Counted from the first letter of the stretch, positions 1-9,351 are shown. The stretch is 64,000 nucleotides of DNA from Actinacidiphila paucisporea (GCF_900142575.1 NZ_FRBI01000010.1:124001-188000), one strand, 5' to 3'. Translations and numbers: made by a program. The notes: generated by a model not told the origin, from the letters alone.

Positions 1-1
1 C

Positions 2-1141
2 GAGGCTCTCGCGCCCTTCGGCGGCGAGGTCCACTGGCGGGCCTTCGTCTACGACCACACGCAGGACTGGCGCGACCGGTCGACGGACCGGGCGCGCGCC
101 GCCTACGACCATTTCGCCCCGCTGGACGGCGAATTCGCCGCGAATGTGGTGCTCCAGGTCAAGCACGGCCCGATGGACTTCCAGACCCGCGAGCCGGTCT
201 CGCCGGTGATCGCGGCGATGCCGGCCACCAGGCTCGCGGTGGAATTCCAGGTCACGCAGGAATACACCGGGCAGCAGCGGCACGTCTGCTATCTGGGCCC
301 GATGTGGAGCGAGATCCTCGGATTCCAGCCGTGGGGCGGGGCCGACGACGGGCGGCGTACGGTCGCGGCGCTGGTGGCCGACCCCGCAGCGGGCGGCGGC
401 CTGGTCGCGGTGTCCAACGTCGGCGACGACCCGTACTGGACCGGGCACCCGCTCGCGCAGGCCAACCTCTACGCCTTCGGGCGGCTCGCCTGGGCCCCGC
501 ACGCCGACCCGGTCGCGCTGCTGGACGAGTGGATCGACCTGACCTTCGTCCCGCTGCTGTCCCGCGACCCGGCGCCGCTGCGCCGTGCGCTGCACGCGAT
601 GATGGACGGCTCGTGGCGGACGTACGAGCGGTACACCGCGCCGCTCGGCGTCGGCTTCATGGTCCGCCCCGGCCACCACTACGGCCCCGACGTGGACGGT
701 TACGAGTACACCCCGTGGGGCACCTACCACTACGCCGACCGCGACGGCGTCGGTGTGGACCGCACCCGCGCGACGGGCACCGGCTACACCGGGCAGTATC
801 CGCAGCCGTGGTCGGAGGTCTACGAGTCGCAGGAGCGGTGCCCCGACGAGCTGCTGCTGTTCTTCCACCATGTGCCGTACGGGCATGTGCTGCACTCGGG
901 TGCCACGGTGGTCCAGCACATCTACGACACGCACTTCGCGGGTGCCGACGAGGCGGCGCGCACGCGCTCGCACTGGCGTGAGCTGGCCGGCGCGGGCCTG
1001 GTGGACGCGGCCCTGCACGCGCGGGTGCTGGAGCGCCTCGACGAGCAGGTGCGGTGCGCGCGGGAGTGGCGGGACCAGGTGAACGCCTACTTCCTGCGGA
1101 AGTCCGGTGTGCCGGACGCGCACGGGCGGCACATCCCGTAG
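2..1141 (+). CDS. aguA: GH67 alpha-glucuronidase, C-terminal part (5' end outside window)
   Basis: The open frame enters from the left edge and stops at TAG 1139-1141, giving about 379 residues; whole GH67 enzymes are about 700, so the N-terminal half is missing only because the window starts inside the gene. The segment KHGPMDFQTREP and, 28 residues after its Asp, VTQEYTGQ match the family. This is the spacing of the Asp/Glu pair that acts as catalytic base in characterised GH67 enzymes (known from the family). The enzyme removes 4-O-methyl-glucuronic acid from the non-reducing end of xylo-oligosaccharides, usually inside the cell. It faces the GH42 gene across a terminator hairpin and fits the xylan theme of the region. 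Confidence 0.93.
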   Translation, partial: EALAPFGGEVHWRAFVYDHTQDWRDRSTDRARAAYDHFAPLDGEFAANVVLQVKHGPMDFQTREPVSPVIAAMPATRLAVEFQVTQEYTGQQRHVCYLGPMWSEILGFQPWGGADDGRRTVAALVADPAAGGGLVAVSNVGDDPYWTGHPLAQANLYAFGRLAWAPHADPVALLDEWIDLTFVPLLSRDPAPLRRALHAMMDGSWRTYERYTAPLGVGFMVRPGHHYGPDVDGYEYTPWGTYHYADRDGVGVDRTRATGTGYTGQYPQPWSEVYESQERCPDELLLFFHHVPYGHVLHSGATVVQHIYDTHFAGADEAARTRSHWRELAGAGLVDAALHARVLERLDEQVRCAREWRDQVNAYFLRKSGVPDAHGRHIP

Positions 1142-1161
1142 GGCCCGCGGCGCGGAAAGGC

Positions 1162-1198
1162 GGACGCCGCCGCCCTCCGGACGGGGGCGGCGGCGTCC
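1162..1198. terminator. Bidirectional terminator hairpin between convergent genes
   Basis: A perfect 14-bp stem (GGACGCCGCCGCCC at 1162-1175 with its complement at 1185-1198) closes a 9-nt loop. It sits between the stop of the GH67 gene and the stop of the leftward GH42 gene. There is no U-run, which is usual for actinobacterial terminators. Confidence 0.75.
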
Positions 1199-1215
1199 TG
1201 GGTCGGGGCGCGGGT

Positions 1216-3249
1216 TCAGTCGTCCTCGCGCAGCACCCGCACCCCGTAGGCGTCCAGGCCGAACGGGCGGCCCGGTTCGATACGCTCGCCGGTCAGCAGG
1301 TCCAGGCCGCCGGCTTCGGCGGGCACCTCGACGGGCTCGGCCGCGTGGTTGAGCAGGAACAGCAGCCGCGTCCCGTCGGGCGCGACCCGCGCGGCGGTCT
1401 CCAGGCCGGGCAGTCCGGGGTAGCGGCCGGCGATCCCGTGGGTGTCGAGCACCTGCCGGACGACCCAGCCGACGCCCGCCTGGTCCAGGCCGGCGGCGAC
1501 GTACCAGCCGTGGCCGGCGCCGAAGGAATTCCTGGTGACGGCGGGCGTCCCGGCGTAGAAGTCGGCCTGGTAGGTGCCGATGACCTCGGCGCCCCGCGGC
1601 TGGACCAGCTCGAACAGCAGCCGCGCCTCGGCCACCAGCCCTTGCGGGCCCTCCCCGAGCCGCACCGGGTTGGCGAAGTCCGGGCCGCGGGCGTCCCATT
1701 CGTCGACCCTGACGCCCATCAGCGGGGCGAGCGGCCCCGGCACGTCCGCCAGGAAGGCGTTGTCGGACTCGTCGACCCGGCCCGACAGGTACGTGGCCAG
1801 CACCGAGCCGCCGCGCCTGGCGACCGCTTCGAGGCGGGCCGCCAGGTCACCCTTGAGCATGTGCAGCACGGGCGCGACGACCACGTCGTAACCGGACAGG
1901 TCGGCGGTGACGGGCACGACGTCGACGTCGACGCCCGCTTCCCACAGCGCGCGGTAGTAGCCGAGCACCACCTGCTGGTAGCGCACCAGCCGCGACGGGC
2001 CGTCGGACATCTCCAGCGCCCACCAGCTGTCCCAGTCGAAGAGCAGCGCGGTCCTGGCCGGGGTGCGGGCGCCCAGTGCGACGCCGCCGAACCGCTCCAA
2101 CTCGGCTCCCAGCGAGGCGACCTCTCGGAAGACCCGGGTGTCGTCGCGGCCCGCGTGGTTGATGACGGCGCCGAAATACTTCTCGCTGGCGCCGCGCGAG
2201 GCGCGCATCTGGAAGTAGAGCACCGCGTCCGCGCCGTGGGCGACGGCCTGCCAGCTCCACAGCCGCATCACGCCGGGGCGCTTGACCGGGTTGACGTCCC
2301 GGCACGCGGTGGTCGTCGGCGCCTGCTCCATCAGCCAGAACGGCTGCCCGTCCTTCAGGCCGCGCATCAGGTCGTGGCTCAGGCCCATCCACGCCGGGGA
2401 CCCGTCCTCGGGCGGGTAGTTGTCCCAGGACGCGAAGTCCAGGTGCGGCGCCCAGCGGTGGTAGTCCAGGGGGCGGTACATGCCCATGAAGTTGGTGGTG
2501 ACGGGGGTGCCGGCGCTGAAGCGGCGGATCGCCGCCTTCTCGTCGCGGAAGTTGGCGAGCATGGCGTCGGACATGAACCGCAGGTAGTCCAGGGTGATGC
2601 CCTGGAAGGCGGTGTGGTCGGGGCCGCGCCAGTGCTCGGTGAGCGCCGAGGGCGCCTCGATCTCGTCCCAGTCGTAGAAGGTGTGCGACCAGAAGGCGGT
2701 GTTCCAGGCGGTGTTGAGCGCCTCCAGCGTGCCGTACCTCTCCCGCAGCCAGCCGCGGAAGCCGGCGGTGCAGCGCTCGCAGTAGCAGGCGCCGCCGTAT
2801 TCGTTGCCGACGTGCCAGGCGATGACGGCGGGCCGGTCGGCGTAGCGCTCCGCGATGCGGCCGGCGACCTCGGCGGACAGCCGGCGGAAGACCGGTGAGC
2901 TGGGGCAGGAGTTGTGGCGCTGCCCGTAGCGGTGCCTGCGGCCCTCGAAGTCGGTGCGGGTGACCTCGGGGTGGGCGCGGGCCATCCACGCGGGGTGCGC
3001 GCCGGTGCCGGTGGCCAGGCAGATCCGGCGTCCGTGCGCCTCCGCTTCCGCGACGATGCCGTCGAGCACGGTGAAGTCGTAGAGCTCTTCCGCGGGTTGG
3101 GTCTGGGCCCAGGTGAAGACCCCGAGGGTCACGGTGTCGATGCGGGCGGTGTCGAAGAGCCGGTAGTCCTCCTTCCACACGTCCTGCGGCCACTGCTCCG
3201 GGCTGTAGTCCCCGCCGAAGGGCGTGCTGGAGCTGACGGGCAGGTTCAT
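1216..3249 (-). CDS. GH42 beta-galactosidase
   Basis: A 677-residue protein of normal GH42 length. The N-terminal barrel has the acid/base Glu150 in WHVGNEYGG and the nucleophile Glu309 in FWLMEQAP. A zinc-type cysteine cluster CYCERC follows Glu150. A trimerisation domain and a C-terminal beta domain follow. GH42 enzymes cleave beta-galactosides; some act on alpha-L-arabinopyranosides, and next to xylan genes either substrate could be a hemicellulose side chain (inference). No signal peptide is seen, so it is probably intracellular. The ATG at 3249 overlaps the stop of the YesL-like gene as ATGA, so it is translationally coupled. It is the last gene of the leftward sugar operon. Confidence 0.92.
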   Translation of the reverse strand: MNLPVSSSTPFGGDYSPEQWPQDVWKEDYRLFDTARIDTVTLGVFTWAQTQPAEELYDFTVLDGIVAEAEAHGRRICLATGTGAHPAWMARAHPEVTRTDFEGRRHRYGQRHNSCPSSPVFRRLSAEVAGRIAERYADRPAVIAWHVGNEYGGACYCERCTAGFRGWLRERYGTLEALNTAWNTAFWSHTFYDWDEIEAPSALTEHWRGPDHTAFQGITLDYLRFMSDAMLANFRDEKAAIRRFSAGTPVTTNFMGMYRPLDYHRWAPHLDFASWDNYPPEDGSPAWMGLSHDLMRGLKDGQPFWLMEQAPTTTACRDVNPVKRPGVMRLWSWQAVAHGADAVLYFQMRASRGASEKYFGAVINHAGRDDTRVFREVASLGAELERFGGVALGARTPARTALLFDWDSWWALEMSDGPSRLVRYQQVVLGYYRALWEAGVDVDVVPVTADLSGYDVVVAPVLHMLKGDLAARLEAVARRGGSVLATYLSGRVDESDNAFLADVPGPLAPLMGVRVDEWDARGPDFANPVRLGEGPQGLVAEARLLFELVQPRGAEVIGTYQADFYAGTPAVTRNSFGAGHGWYVAAGLDQAGVGWVVRQVLDTHGIAGRYPGLPGLETAARVAPDGTRLLFLLNHAAEPVEVPAEAGGLDLLTGERIEPGRPFGLDAYGVRVLREDD

Positions 3250-3944
3250 GCGGTGAATTCCCCGCGGATCTCGGTGATCATCGGACGGCTGTTGAGCAGC
3301 GTCGCGGCGGCGATCACCGACGCGAGCAGGAAGGGCAGCACCTGGGCGCCGGACGCGGTGACGACGACGGCCGCGGCGAGCACGCACAGATTGCCGAGCG
3401 TGGCCTTGAAGGACTTGACCAGGAAGTACGCGGCGAGCCTGGCGGTGTCGACGGCCCTGAAGGTGAAGAGCGCGTCGATCACCAGGGCGTTGGTGATCCA
3501 CAGCGCGGAGACCACCGCGGCGGCCGCGAGCAGCCCCACCCACCAGCCGGGCACGCCGGCCGCGTCGCGGTGGGTCAGGACGGTGCCGAACAGCGCCGTC
3601 GCGGCCAGCCACGGCGTCCAGACCCTGAAGACCCCGGGCACCGCCGCCCGGTAGCCGCGGGCGTACGCCCGTGCCGGGTGCAGTTCCGCCAGGTCGCGGC
3701 CGCGGTGGTGCCAGGCGTAGAGGGCGGCGGACCAGGCGGGTCCCGCGGGCAGCGCGCACAGCGCGGCCAGCGGCACGCTGCCGGCGTTCCGGTCGAGCAG
3801 CCCGAGCAGCAGCAGGCCGGGCGCGACGGCCACCGCGAGCAGCACTTCGAGCACGAGCAGGCTGTAGACCAGGGCGGCGGCGCGCGCGAGCGGTCCTTCG
3901 CCGAAGTCACCGGCGGCCCTGCGGGCCGCGGACGGGGTGCTCAT
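3246..3944 (-). CDS. DUF624 (YesL-like) integral membrane protein
   Basis: A 232-residue protein with about five hydrophobic segments, for example around residues 22-48, 100-120, 130-155 and 185-210, and a Pro-Met-Ile motif near the end (NSRPMITEIRGEF). This pattern and the position between LplBC-type transport genes and glycosidases are typical of the YesL/DUF624 family, which recurs in pectin and hemicellulose operons of Gram-positive bacteria; its biochemical role is not established. Both ends overlap the neighbouring genes by 4 nt (ATGA), so it belongs to the same transcript. Confidence 0.8.
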   Translation of the reverse strand: MSTPSAARRAAGDFGEGPLARAAALVYSLLVLEVLLAVAVAPGLLLLGLLDRNAGSVPLAALCALPAGPAWSAALYAWHHRGRDLAELHPARAYARGYRAAVPGVFRVWTPWLAATALFGTVLTHRDAAGVPGWWVGLLAAAAVVSALWITNALVIDALFTFRAVDTARLAAYFLVKSFKATLGNLCVLAAAVVVTASGAQVLPFLLASVIAAATLLNSRPMITEIRGEFTA

Positions 3945-5488
3945 CCGGCGCCTCCCGCGTCACCGGACCCGGCCGGTCCCAGGCCGAGCAGCCGGCCCTC
4001 GTCCCACCATGGTGGTGTCTCGTCGTGGACGGGGGTCAGCTCCAGCAGCGTGACCTCGTGCCGGCCGAGGACCAGGTCGCAGTCGGCCCGGCCGCCGGCC
4101 ACCGGCAGCGAGCGGTGGCTGCGGGCCGGCTCGGCGGCCTCCCGCAGCGCGTCGAGCGCGCGCCGGGAGGGCGAGGCGGGGCGCCCCATCTCGCACCAGG
4201 CGGCATACGCGTTGCCCGCGTCGTCGCTGACCGAGGAACGCTGGGCGTAGACGGTGGCGCCGGCGGGGCCGCCGACCGGGACGGACAGCCGCACGGTGTG
4301 CCCGGCGACGCCCTCGCCCCCGGTGACGTCGACCGGCGCCCAGGCCAGGACGGCGATCCGGCCGTCGGGGTGGCGGGTGACCAGGTGGTCCTCGCCGCGG
4401 GCCAGCACGGTGTCGCCCAACCGGGCCATGAAGGCGTACAGGTGGTAGGTGGGCTTCTTGACCTGGCGGTGCGTCAGCAGCCCGAAGCCGCCGTGGAAGA
4501 GGGTGGTGGGGATGCCGACCTCCTCGAACACGTCGCTGAAGGTCCAGTAGGAGAAGGAGTCCACCAGGTCGCCGCCGGCCGCGAGCACCGGCGCCAGGTA
4601 GGCGGCGTGCAGCGCGGTGTCGTGGACCGGGTTGTCGGGCCGGTAGGAGGAGTTGAACTCGGTGATGTGCACCGGCAGTTCGGCGAGCGCGGTGCCCTGC
4701 AGCTGCTGCCGGGGGGCCGCGAACTGCTCCAGCAGCACCGAGGCGGGGCCGAGCGTCTGGTGGGTGCCGAAGGGCACCTGCTGCGCAGGGCCCGAGCTGT
4801 AGGCGTGCCGGCTGACGAAGTCGATCGGAGCCGAGCTGCCGGCGACGAAGTCGGCGAAGCGCGTCAGCCACTCGGGCTGGTAGCCGGGTGCCAGCGAGGG
4901 CCCGCCGACCTGGAGTTCGGCGTCCACGTCCTTGACCGCGGCGGCGGTGACCTCGTAGAGGCGGTGGTAGGCGTCCTGGTCGGCGCCGGCCCAGAAGTCC
5001 TTCAGGTTGGGCTCGTTCCACACCTCGATCGGCCAGGTCCGCACCTCCGCCAGGCCGTAGCGGTCGACGAGGTGCCGGACCGTGGCGCCCACCAGGGCGG
5101 CCCACTCGCGCCAGTCGCGCGGCGGGGTGACGTTGCCCTGCCACCAGAAGACGGTCTGGTCGCCGGAGGCCAGCGCCGAGGGCATGAAGCCCAGCTCCAC
5201 GAACGGCTTGACGCCCAGGTCGAGATAGGCGTCGACGACCTGGTCGACGTAGGTGAAGGAGTGCCGCACCCGCCGCACGCCGTCGTGCTCGTAGGGCTGG
5301 TGGACGCCGGCGCCGTCGCTCAGCAGCCCGTGGCCCCTGATGTGCCGGAAGCCGATGTCCTGCTGGACGAGCGCGAGGGAGTCCTGGTAGTCGCGGCGCA
5401 GCGCGAGATCGAACCGGCCGGTCCCGACGCAGAAGCGCCACGCGTCCGTCAGCCGTCCCGCGGGCTGGTGGGGAACAACGATACGCAC
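3941..5488 (-). CDS. GH39 beta-xylosidase
   Basis: A 515-residue protein matching the GH39 fold. The acid/base Glu159 lies in WPIEVWNEPNL and the nucleophile Glu277 in HITEFNSS. A C-terminal beta-sandwich begins around residue 370. The enzyme releases xylose from the non-reducing end of xylo-oligosaccharides by a retaining mechanism. It has no signal peptide, so it should act on imported oligomers. With the GH67 enzyme and the acetyl esterase this gives the set needed to strip and hydrolyse glucuronoxylan fragments. The start is ATG at 5488. The gene lies behind a hairpin that separates it from the binding-protein gene. Confidence 0.9.
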   Translation of the reverse strand: MRIVVPHQPAGRLTDAWRFCVGTGRFDLALRRDYQDSLALVQQDIGFRHIRGHGLLSDGAGVHQPYEHDGVRRVRHSFTYVDQVVDAYLDLGVKPFVELGFMPSALASGDQTVFWWQGNVTPPRDWREWAALVGATVRHLVDRYGLAEVRTWPIEVWNEPNLKDFWAGADQDAYHRLYEVTAAAVKDVDAELQVGGPSLAPGYQPEWLTRFADFVAGSSAPIDFVSRHAYSSGPAQQVPFGTHQTLGPASVLLEQFAAPRQQLQGTALAELPVHITEFNSSYRPDNPVHDTALHAAYLAPVLAAGGDLVDSFSYWTFSDVFEEVGIPTTLFHGGFGLLTHRQVKKPTYHLYAFMARLGDTVLARGEDHLVTRHPDGRIAVLAWAPVDVTGGEGVAGHTVRLSVPVGGPAGATVYAQRSSVSDDAGNAYAAWCEMGRPASPSRRALDALREAAEPARSHRSLPVAGGRADCDLVLGRHEVTLLELTPVHDETPPWWDEGRLLGLGPAGSGDAGGAG

Positions 5489-5512
5489 AGTGATGGTCCT
5501 TTACGTCCGGTG

Positions 5513-5535
5513 CCGGCCGGTCCTGGACCGGCCGG
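5513..5535 (-). terminator. Intra-operon hairpin (partial terminator or mRNA processing site)
   Basis: A 9-bp perfect stem (CCGGCCGGT 5513-5521 with ACCGGCCGG 5527-5535) closes a 5-nt loop in the 59-nt gap after the binding-protein gene. Such hairpins behind binding-protein genes commonly leave more mRNA of the binding protein than of downstream enzymes (inference). Confidence 0.5.
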
Positions 5536-5547
5536 GTGGGGGTGCGG

Positions 5548-7224
5548 TCAGCTCTTGTCGGCGGCCGGCTTGCCCTGGTTGTCCTTGAAGCGCTGGTAGG
5601 CCTTGTTCACCAGGTCGATGTAGGCGTCGCTGTTCTTGCCCTTCAGCTCGCTGACGTAGGCGTCCCACTGGCCGAAGTCCCGCTCGCCGAGGATGAACTT
5701 CAGCGTCTGCTGCTGGACGTAGTCCTTCAGCGGCGCGTCCCACAGCGCGGACTGCTCCTGCTCGTCGGCGTTGAGGGGGTGCGGCGGCGGCACGGGGAGG
5801 GTCTTGCGGGCGGTCATCACCTTCTGGAAGTCCTTCTCCTCCTGGGAGAAGGTCGACTCCAGCAGCTGGGTGCTGCCGCCGTAGGCGAAGTTGCCGTTGG
5901 AGAAGCCGAAGTCGACGTTCAGCTTCTTGGTGGCGGTCGGGTTGAGGCCGACGTAGTCGACGTCGTTGGTGAGGTGGAAACTGCCGGCCGCGTCGCGGGT
6001 GTAGGTGACGCCCTCGACACCCCACTTGGCGAAGATCTGGCCGTCGTCGGAGTAGTACAGCCAGTCCACGAACTGGATCAGGGCCACGAAGTCCTTGGAG
6101 TCGCGGGCCTTCTTGGAGATCATCAGGCCGTTCTCCAGCCGGATGCCCACCTTGACGTCACCGGCCGGGCCGGTGGGCACCGGGATCTTGACGACCTTGG
6201 CGCTCGGCACCGACTTGGCCAGGCCCACCCGGTAGGTGTTCACCAGCTCCTGGGCGTTGGTGCTGATGACGTAGGTCTTGCCGGAGGTGAACTTGGCGTT
6301 GGCCTGGTCGTCGGTCTGGGTGAAGCTCTCCGGGTCCAGCAGGCCGTCCTTCACCAGCGAGGCGACGTAGCTGAGCGTCTGCTTGTACTGGTCCATGGAG
6401 CCGGTGAAGACGAACTTCCCCGACGCGGTGTCGAAGGTCGCGTTCGCGTAGCCCCAGCCGCCGCCCGAACCGGCGCCGAAGGCCTGGCCGACGGTCTGCA
6501 GCAGGGCGCCGCCGGGCGTCGGCTGGTTCCAGCGGTCGGACATCGGGAAGCCGCCCTTGGCCGCCTTGATCGCCGTGAGCACGCTGTGCAGGTCGTCCAG
6601 CGTCTTGGGGATCTGCAGGCCCAGCTCGTCCAGCACGTCGGTGCGGATCGCGAAGGAGTAGTCGATCCACACGTCCTGGTGCAGACCGGGGAGGACGTAG
6701 TACTTGCCGTCGTCCTGCCGCAGGGTGTCGACGTCACCCTGCAGGTTCCACCTGGCGACCTTGTCCTTGAAGTTCGGCATCAGGTCGACGTAGTCGCTGA
6801 TCGGCAGGATCGACCCCGAGGCGACGAACGGCGCCTCCTGGCCCGGGTAGGTCTTGGGGATCAGGAACGGGGCGCTGCCGGCGCCGATGATGACGCTGCG
6901 CTTGTTCTCGTAGTCGCTGAGCGGCACCACGGTCGGCTTGAGCGTCACGTTGGTGCGCTTGGCCAGCTCGGACCAGAACAGCCAGCTGCCCTTCTCGGGG
7001 TAGCCGGGGTTGTCGTTGAGCAGCGTGGTGAAGGCGATCGGCTCGGCCGCCTTGAACTGGTCGCCGACGGCGAACTTGTCCATGGCGTCGGCTCTGTTCT
7101 TCGACAGGTCCGTGCCCTTGTCGCCGCCGCCGCTGTCGCTGCTGCACGCGGTCAGGCCGAGGGCGGCCGTACCGAGGGTGGCCGCGCCGATCGCGAGCAT
7201 CGAGCGCCGCGAGATGTGGTTCAT
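5548..7224 (-). CDS. Extracellular sugar-binding lipoprotein (LplA-like, CUT1 ABC)
   Basis: A 558-residue solute-binding protein. The N-terminus carries a twin-arginine motif (SRRSML), a hydrophobic stretch and the lipobox LTAC with Cys27, so it should be exported, probably by Tat, and lipid-anchored. The body is the long (about 550 residue) LplA/LipO-type carbohydrate-binding fold that pairs with LplB/LplC permeases. The start at 7224 is chosen because GGAG lies 8 nt upstream; an ATG four codons earlier has no such site. Ligand is not readable, but neighbours suggest decorated xylo-oligosaccharides. No ATPase is encoded nearby, which is usual when a shared MsiK-type ATPase serves several CUT1 systems (known in Streptomyces). 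Confidence 0.88.
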   Translation of the reverse strand: MNHISRRSMLAIGAATLGTAALGLTACSSDSGGGDKGTDLSKNRADAMDKFAVGDQFKAAEPIAFTTLLNDNPGYPEKGSWLFWSELAKRTNVTLKPTVVPLSDYENKRSVIIGAGSAPFLIPKTYPGQEAPFVASGSILPISDYVDLMPNFKDKVARWNLQGDVDTLRQDDGKYYVLPGLHQDVWIDYSFAIRTDVLDELGLQIPKTLDDLHSVLTAIKAAKGGFPMSDRWNQPTPGGALLQTVGQAFGAGSGGGWGYANATFDTASGKFVFTGSMDQYKQTLSYVASLVKDGLLDPESFTQTDDQANAKFTSGKTYVISTNAQELVNTYRVGLAKSVPSAKVVKIPVPTGPAGDVKVGIRLENGLMISKKARDSKDFVALIQFVDWLYYSDDGQIFAKWGVEGVTYTRDAAGSFHLTNDVDYVGLNPTATKKLNVDFGFSNGNFAYGGSTQLLESTFSQEEKDFQKVMTARKTLPVPPPHPLNADEQEQSALWDAPLKDYVQQQTLKFILGERDFGQWDAYVSELKGKNSDAYIDLVNKAYQRFKDNQGKPAADKS

Positions 7225-7317
7225 GTCAGACTCCATTCCCGCCGGTGCGGGAGTTCGGGGTGGGGTGGGACGGTGCCAAGGGGGCGCGGGGGCCCGGCGG
7301 ATGGGTGCCGCGGGGCG

Positions 7318-8241
7318 TCAGCCCTTGACCGCGCCGAGCGTGACGCCGGAGACGAAGTACCGCTGGACGAAGGGGTAGACGGCCAGGATCGGCAGCGTGG
7401 TGAGGATGATCGTCACCGACTGGATGTTCGCGCCGGCCACCCCCGCGTCGGCGCCGCTGAAGCCGACCGACGTCGAGGTCGTGGCACCGGCGATGAGGTT
7501 GCGCAGGTAGACCGTGACCGGGAAGAGGTCGGAGCGGTCCATGTAGAGGAAGGCGGTGAACCACGAGTTCCAGAAGGAGACGGCGTAGAAGAGCACCATC
7601 GTGGCGAGCACGGCCTTCGACAGCGGCAGCACGACCCGCCACAGGGTGCCGTAGGTGTTCAGGCCGTCGATCGCGGCGGCCTCCTCCAGTTCGGCCGGCA
7701 GCCCTTCGAAGAACGCCTTCATCACCAGCAGGTTGAAGACGCTGACGGCGTTGGGCAGCGCGATGGCCCACACGCTGTTCCTCAGGCCCATCGTGGTGAC
7801 CAGGATGTAGTTCGGGATCAGGCCGCCGGAGAAGAACATCGTGAAGACCGCGACGCCGACCAGCACGCCCCGGCCGCGCAGGTCCTTCTTGGACAGCACG
7901 TAGGCGTAGCAGGTGGTCAGGAACATCGCGACGACCGTCGCCACCACCGTGTAGAAGACGGTGTTGCGGTAGTCCGTCCAGAAGGCCCCGTTGCTCAGTA
8001 CGGCCTTGTAGGTCGTGACGTTGAAGCCGCGGGGGATCAGGCTGACCTTGCCGGAGCGGATGTAGCCGTCCCCGCTGAAGGAGCGGGCCACGATGTTGAC
8101 GATCGGGTAGAGCGTCGCGACGACGATCCCGGTCAGGATGAGCGCGTTGACCACCTGGAAGACCCGGTAGCCGCGGGACACCCGCACCCCGGGCGGCCGG
8201 GTGGCCTCGCCCGTCTCGATACGCGTTCTGTCCAGGATCAC
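7318..8241 (-). CDS. Carbohydrate ABC permease (LplC/YtcP-type, CUT1)
   Basis: A 307-residue inner-membrane permease with six hydrophobic segments. The cytoplasmic EAA-type loop is present (EEAAAIDGLNTYGTLWRVVLP), and the protein ends in the family-typical FVQRYFVSGVTLGAVKG. It forms the transport channel with the permease encoded just upstream. The GTG start at 8241 overlaps the upstream stop as GTGA; a second GTG one codon earlier is possible. It is followed by the binding-protein gene in the order reversed from its transcription. Confidence 0.9.
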   Translation of the reverse strand: MILDRTRIETGEATRPPGVRVSRGYRVFQVVNALILTGIVVATLYPIVNIVARSFSGDGYIRSGKVSLIPRGFNVTTYKAVLSNGAFWTDYRNTVFYTVVATVVAMFLTTCYAYVLSKKDLRGRGVLVGVAVFTMFFSGGLIPNYILVTTMGLRNSVWAIALPNAVSVFNLLVMKAFFEGLPAELEEAAAIDGLNTYGTLWRVVLPLSKAVLATMVLFYAVSFWNSWFTAFLYMDRSDLFPVTVYLRNLIAGATTSTSVGFSGADAGVAGANIQSVTIILTTLPILAVYPFVQRYFVSGVTLGAVKG

Positions 8242-9224
8242 CACAGGCTCGTCCCCACCGTGCGACGGGATATCTGGTTGGCCGACACGATCAGCACCAG
8301 GCCGATCAGGGACTCGAACAGCCCGATCGCCGCCGCGTAGCTGAAGTTGTTGGAGAGCACGCCCATCCGGTACAGGTAGGTGGAGACCACGTCCGCCGTG
8401 GGGTAGGTCAGCGGGTTGTAGAGCAGCAGGATCTTCTCGAAGCCGACGGCCATGAAGGTGCCGATGTTGAGGATCAGCAGCGTCACCATGGTGGGCCGGA
8501 TGCCGGGCAGCGTGACGTGCCAGGTCTGCTTCCAGCGGTTGGCGCCGTCGATCCTGGCGGCCTCGTAGAGGTTGTCGTCGATGGACGTGAGGGCGGCCAG
8601 GTAGAGGATCGTCCCCCAGCCCACGGTCTGCCACAGCTCCGAGGAGACGTAGATCGACCGGAACCAGCCGGGCTGCTGGATGAAGAGGACCGGCGAGTGC
8701 CCGAAGTGGTGCAGCGCCTGGTTCACCGGTCCGTCGGCGGCCAGGAACTGCATCACGACGCCGGCCACGATCACCGTGGACAGGAAGTGCGGCAGGTAGG
8801 ACACCGACTGCACGAGCCGCTTGAACCTGCGGCTGCGCACCTCGTTGAGCAGCAGCGCCAGCACGATCGGCATCGGGAAGCAGAAGACCAGCGTCAGCAG
8901 GCCCATCACCAGGGTGTTGGTGAAGACGTCCCAGAACGTCGGGTCGTGCCAGAAGAGCTTGAAGTACCGCAGGCCGACCCAGTTCTCGCCGAACATGCTG
9001 CCGCCGGGCTGGAAGCGGCGGAAGGCGATCACGTTGCCGATCATCGGCAGGTAGCGGAAGACCGCGAAGAACAGCAGCGGAAGCACCGCCAGTGAGTACA
9101 ACTGCCAGTCGCGGCGCAGCGACTGGCGCCAGGTGCGGCGGCGGGGGCGGGCCCGGTCGGACCTCCCGCGCCGCACCGCGCCGCGCGCATCGGGCGGTGC
9201 CTCCACCGTCCTGATCGTGCTCAT
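8238..9224 (-). CDS. Carbohydrate ABC permease (LplB-type, CUT1)
   Basis: A 328-residue permease, first gene of the leftward sugar operon. It has a basic N-terminal tail (about 40 residues), six membrane segments and the EAA loop YEAARIDGANRWKQTWHVTLP near residue 220. The sequence NWVGLRYF in the first periplasmic region is typical of LplB partners. Its start is 107 nt from the CGAAA-N-TTTCG operator, consistent with repression by the divergent LacI protein. Confidence 0.9.
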   Translation of the reverse strand: MSTIRTVEAPPDARGAVRRGRSDRARPRRRTWRQSLRRDWQLYSLAVLPLLFFAVFRYLPMIGNVIAFRRFQPGGSMFGENWVGLRYFKLFWHDPTFWDVFTNTLVMGLLTLVFCFPMPIVLALLLNEVRSRRFKRLVQSVSYLPHFLSTVIVAGVVMQFLAADGPVNQALHHFGHSPVLFIQQPGWFRSIYVSSELWQTVGWGTILYLAALTSIDDNLYEAARIDGANRWKQTWHVTLPGIRPTMVTLLILNIGTFMAVGFEKILLLYNPLTYPTADVVSTYLYRMGVLSNNFSYAAAIGLFESLIGLVLIVSANQISRRTVGTSLW

Positions 9225-9331
9225 CGTCGGGCCTCCGTGCGGTGGATGGGCGACGCGCGCCCACCGCCGCTGGCACTGGTGCGGCCGGGGAGGCCCTTCC
9301 AGGAGGCGGCGTGAGAAACAGCGGGCGGAGT

Positions 9332-9351
9332 CGAAACTTTCGAAACTCTTG
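9332..9351. promoter_or_regulatory. CGAAA-N-TTTCG operator with an overlapping half site
   Basis: CGAAACTTTCG at 9332-9342 is a perfect palindrome around a central base. It overlaps a second, imperfect copy (CGAAACTCTTG, 9341-9351). Operators of the form CGAA-N-TTCG are described for xylanolytic genes of Streptomyces bound by LacI-family repressors such as BxlR. It lies in the 214-nt divergent gap between the permease operon and the LacI gene, so it can control both. Confidence 0.75.

Noticed and set aside
1054..2898. 614-codon plus-strand frame opposite the GH42 gene
   Set aside because: Arg/Gly/Pro/Val-rich shadow of a well-supported minus-strand gene; high GC keeps antisense frames open.
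5536..8340. 934-codon plus-strand frame over the transport genes
   Set aside because: Spans three recognised minus-strand genes and has no domain-like sequence.
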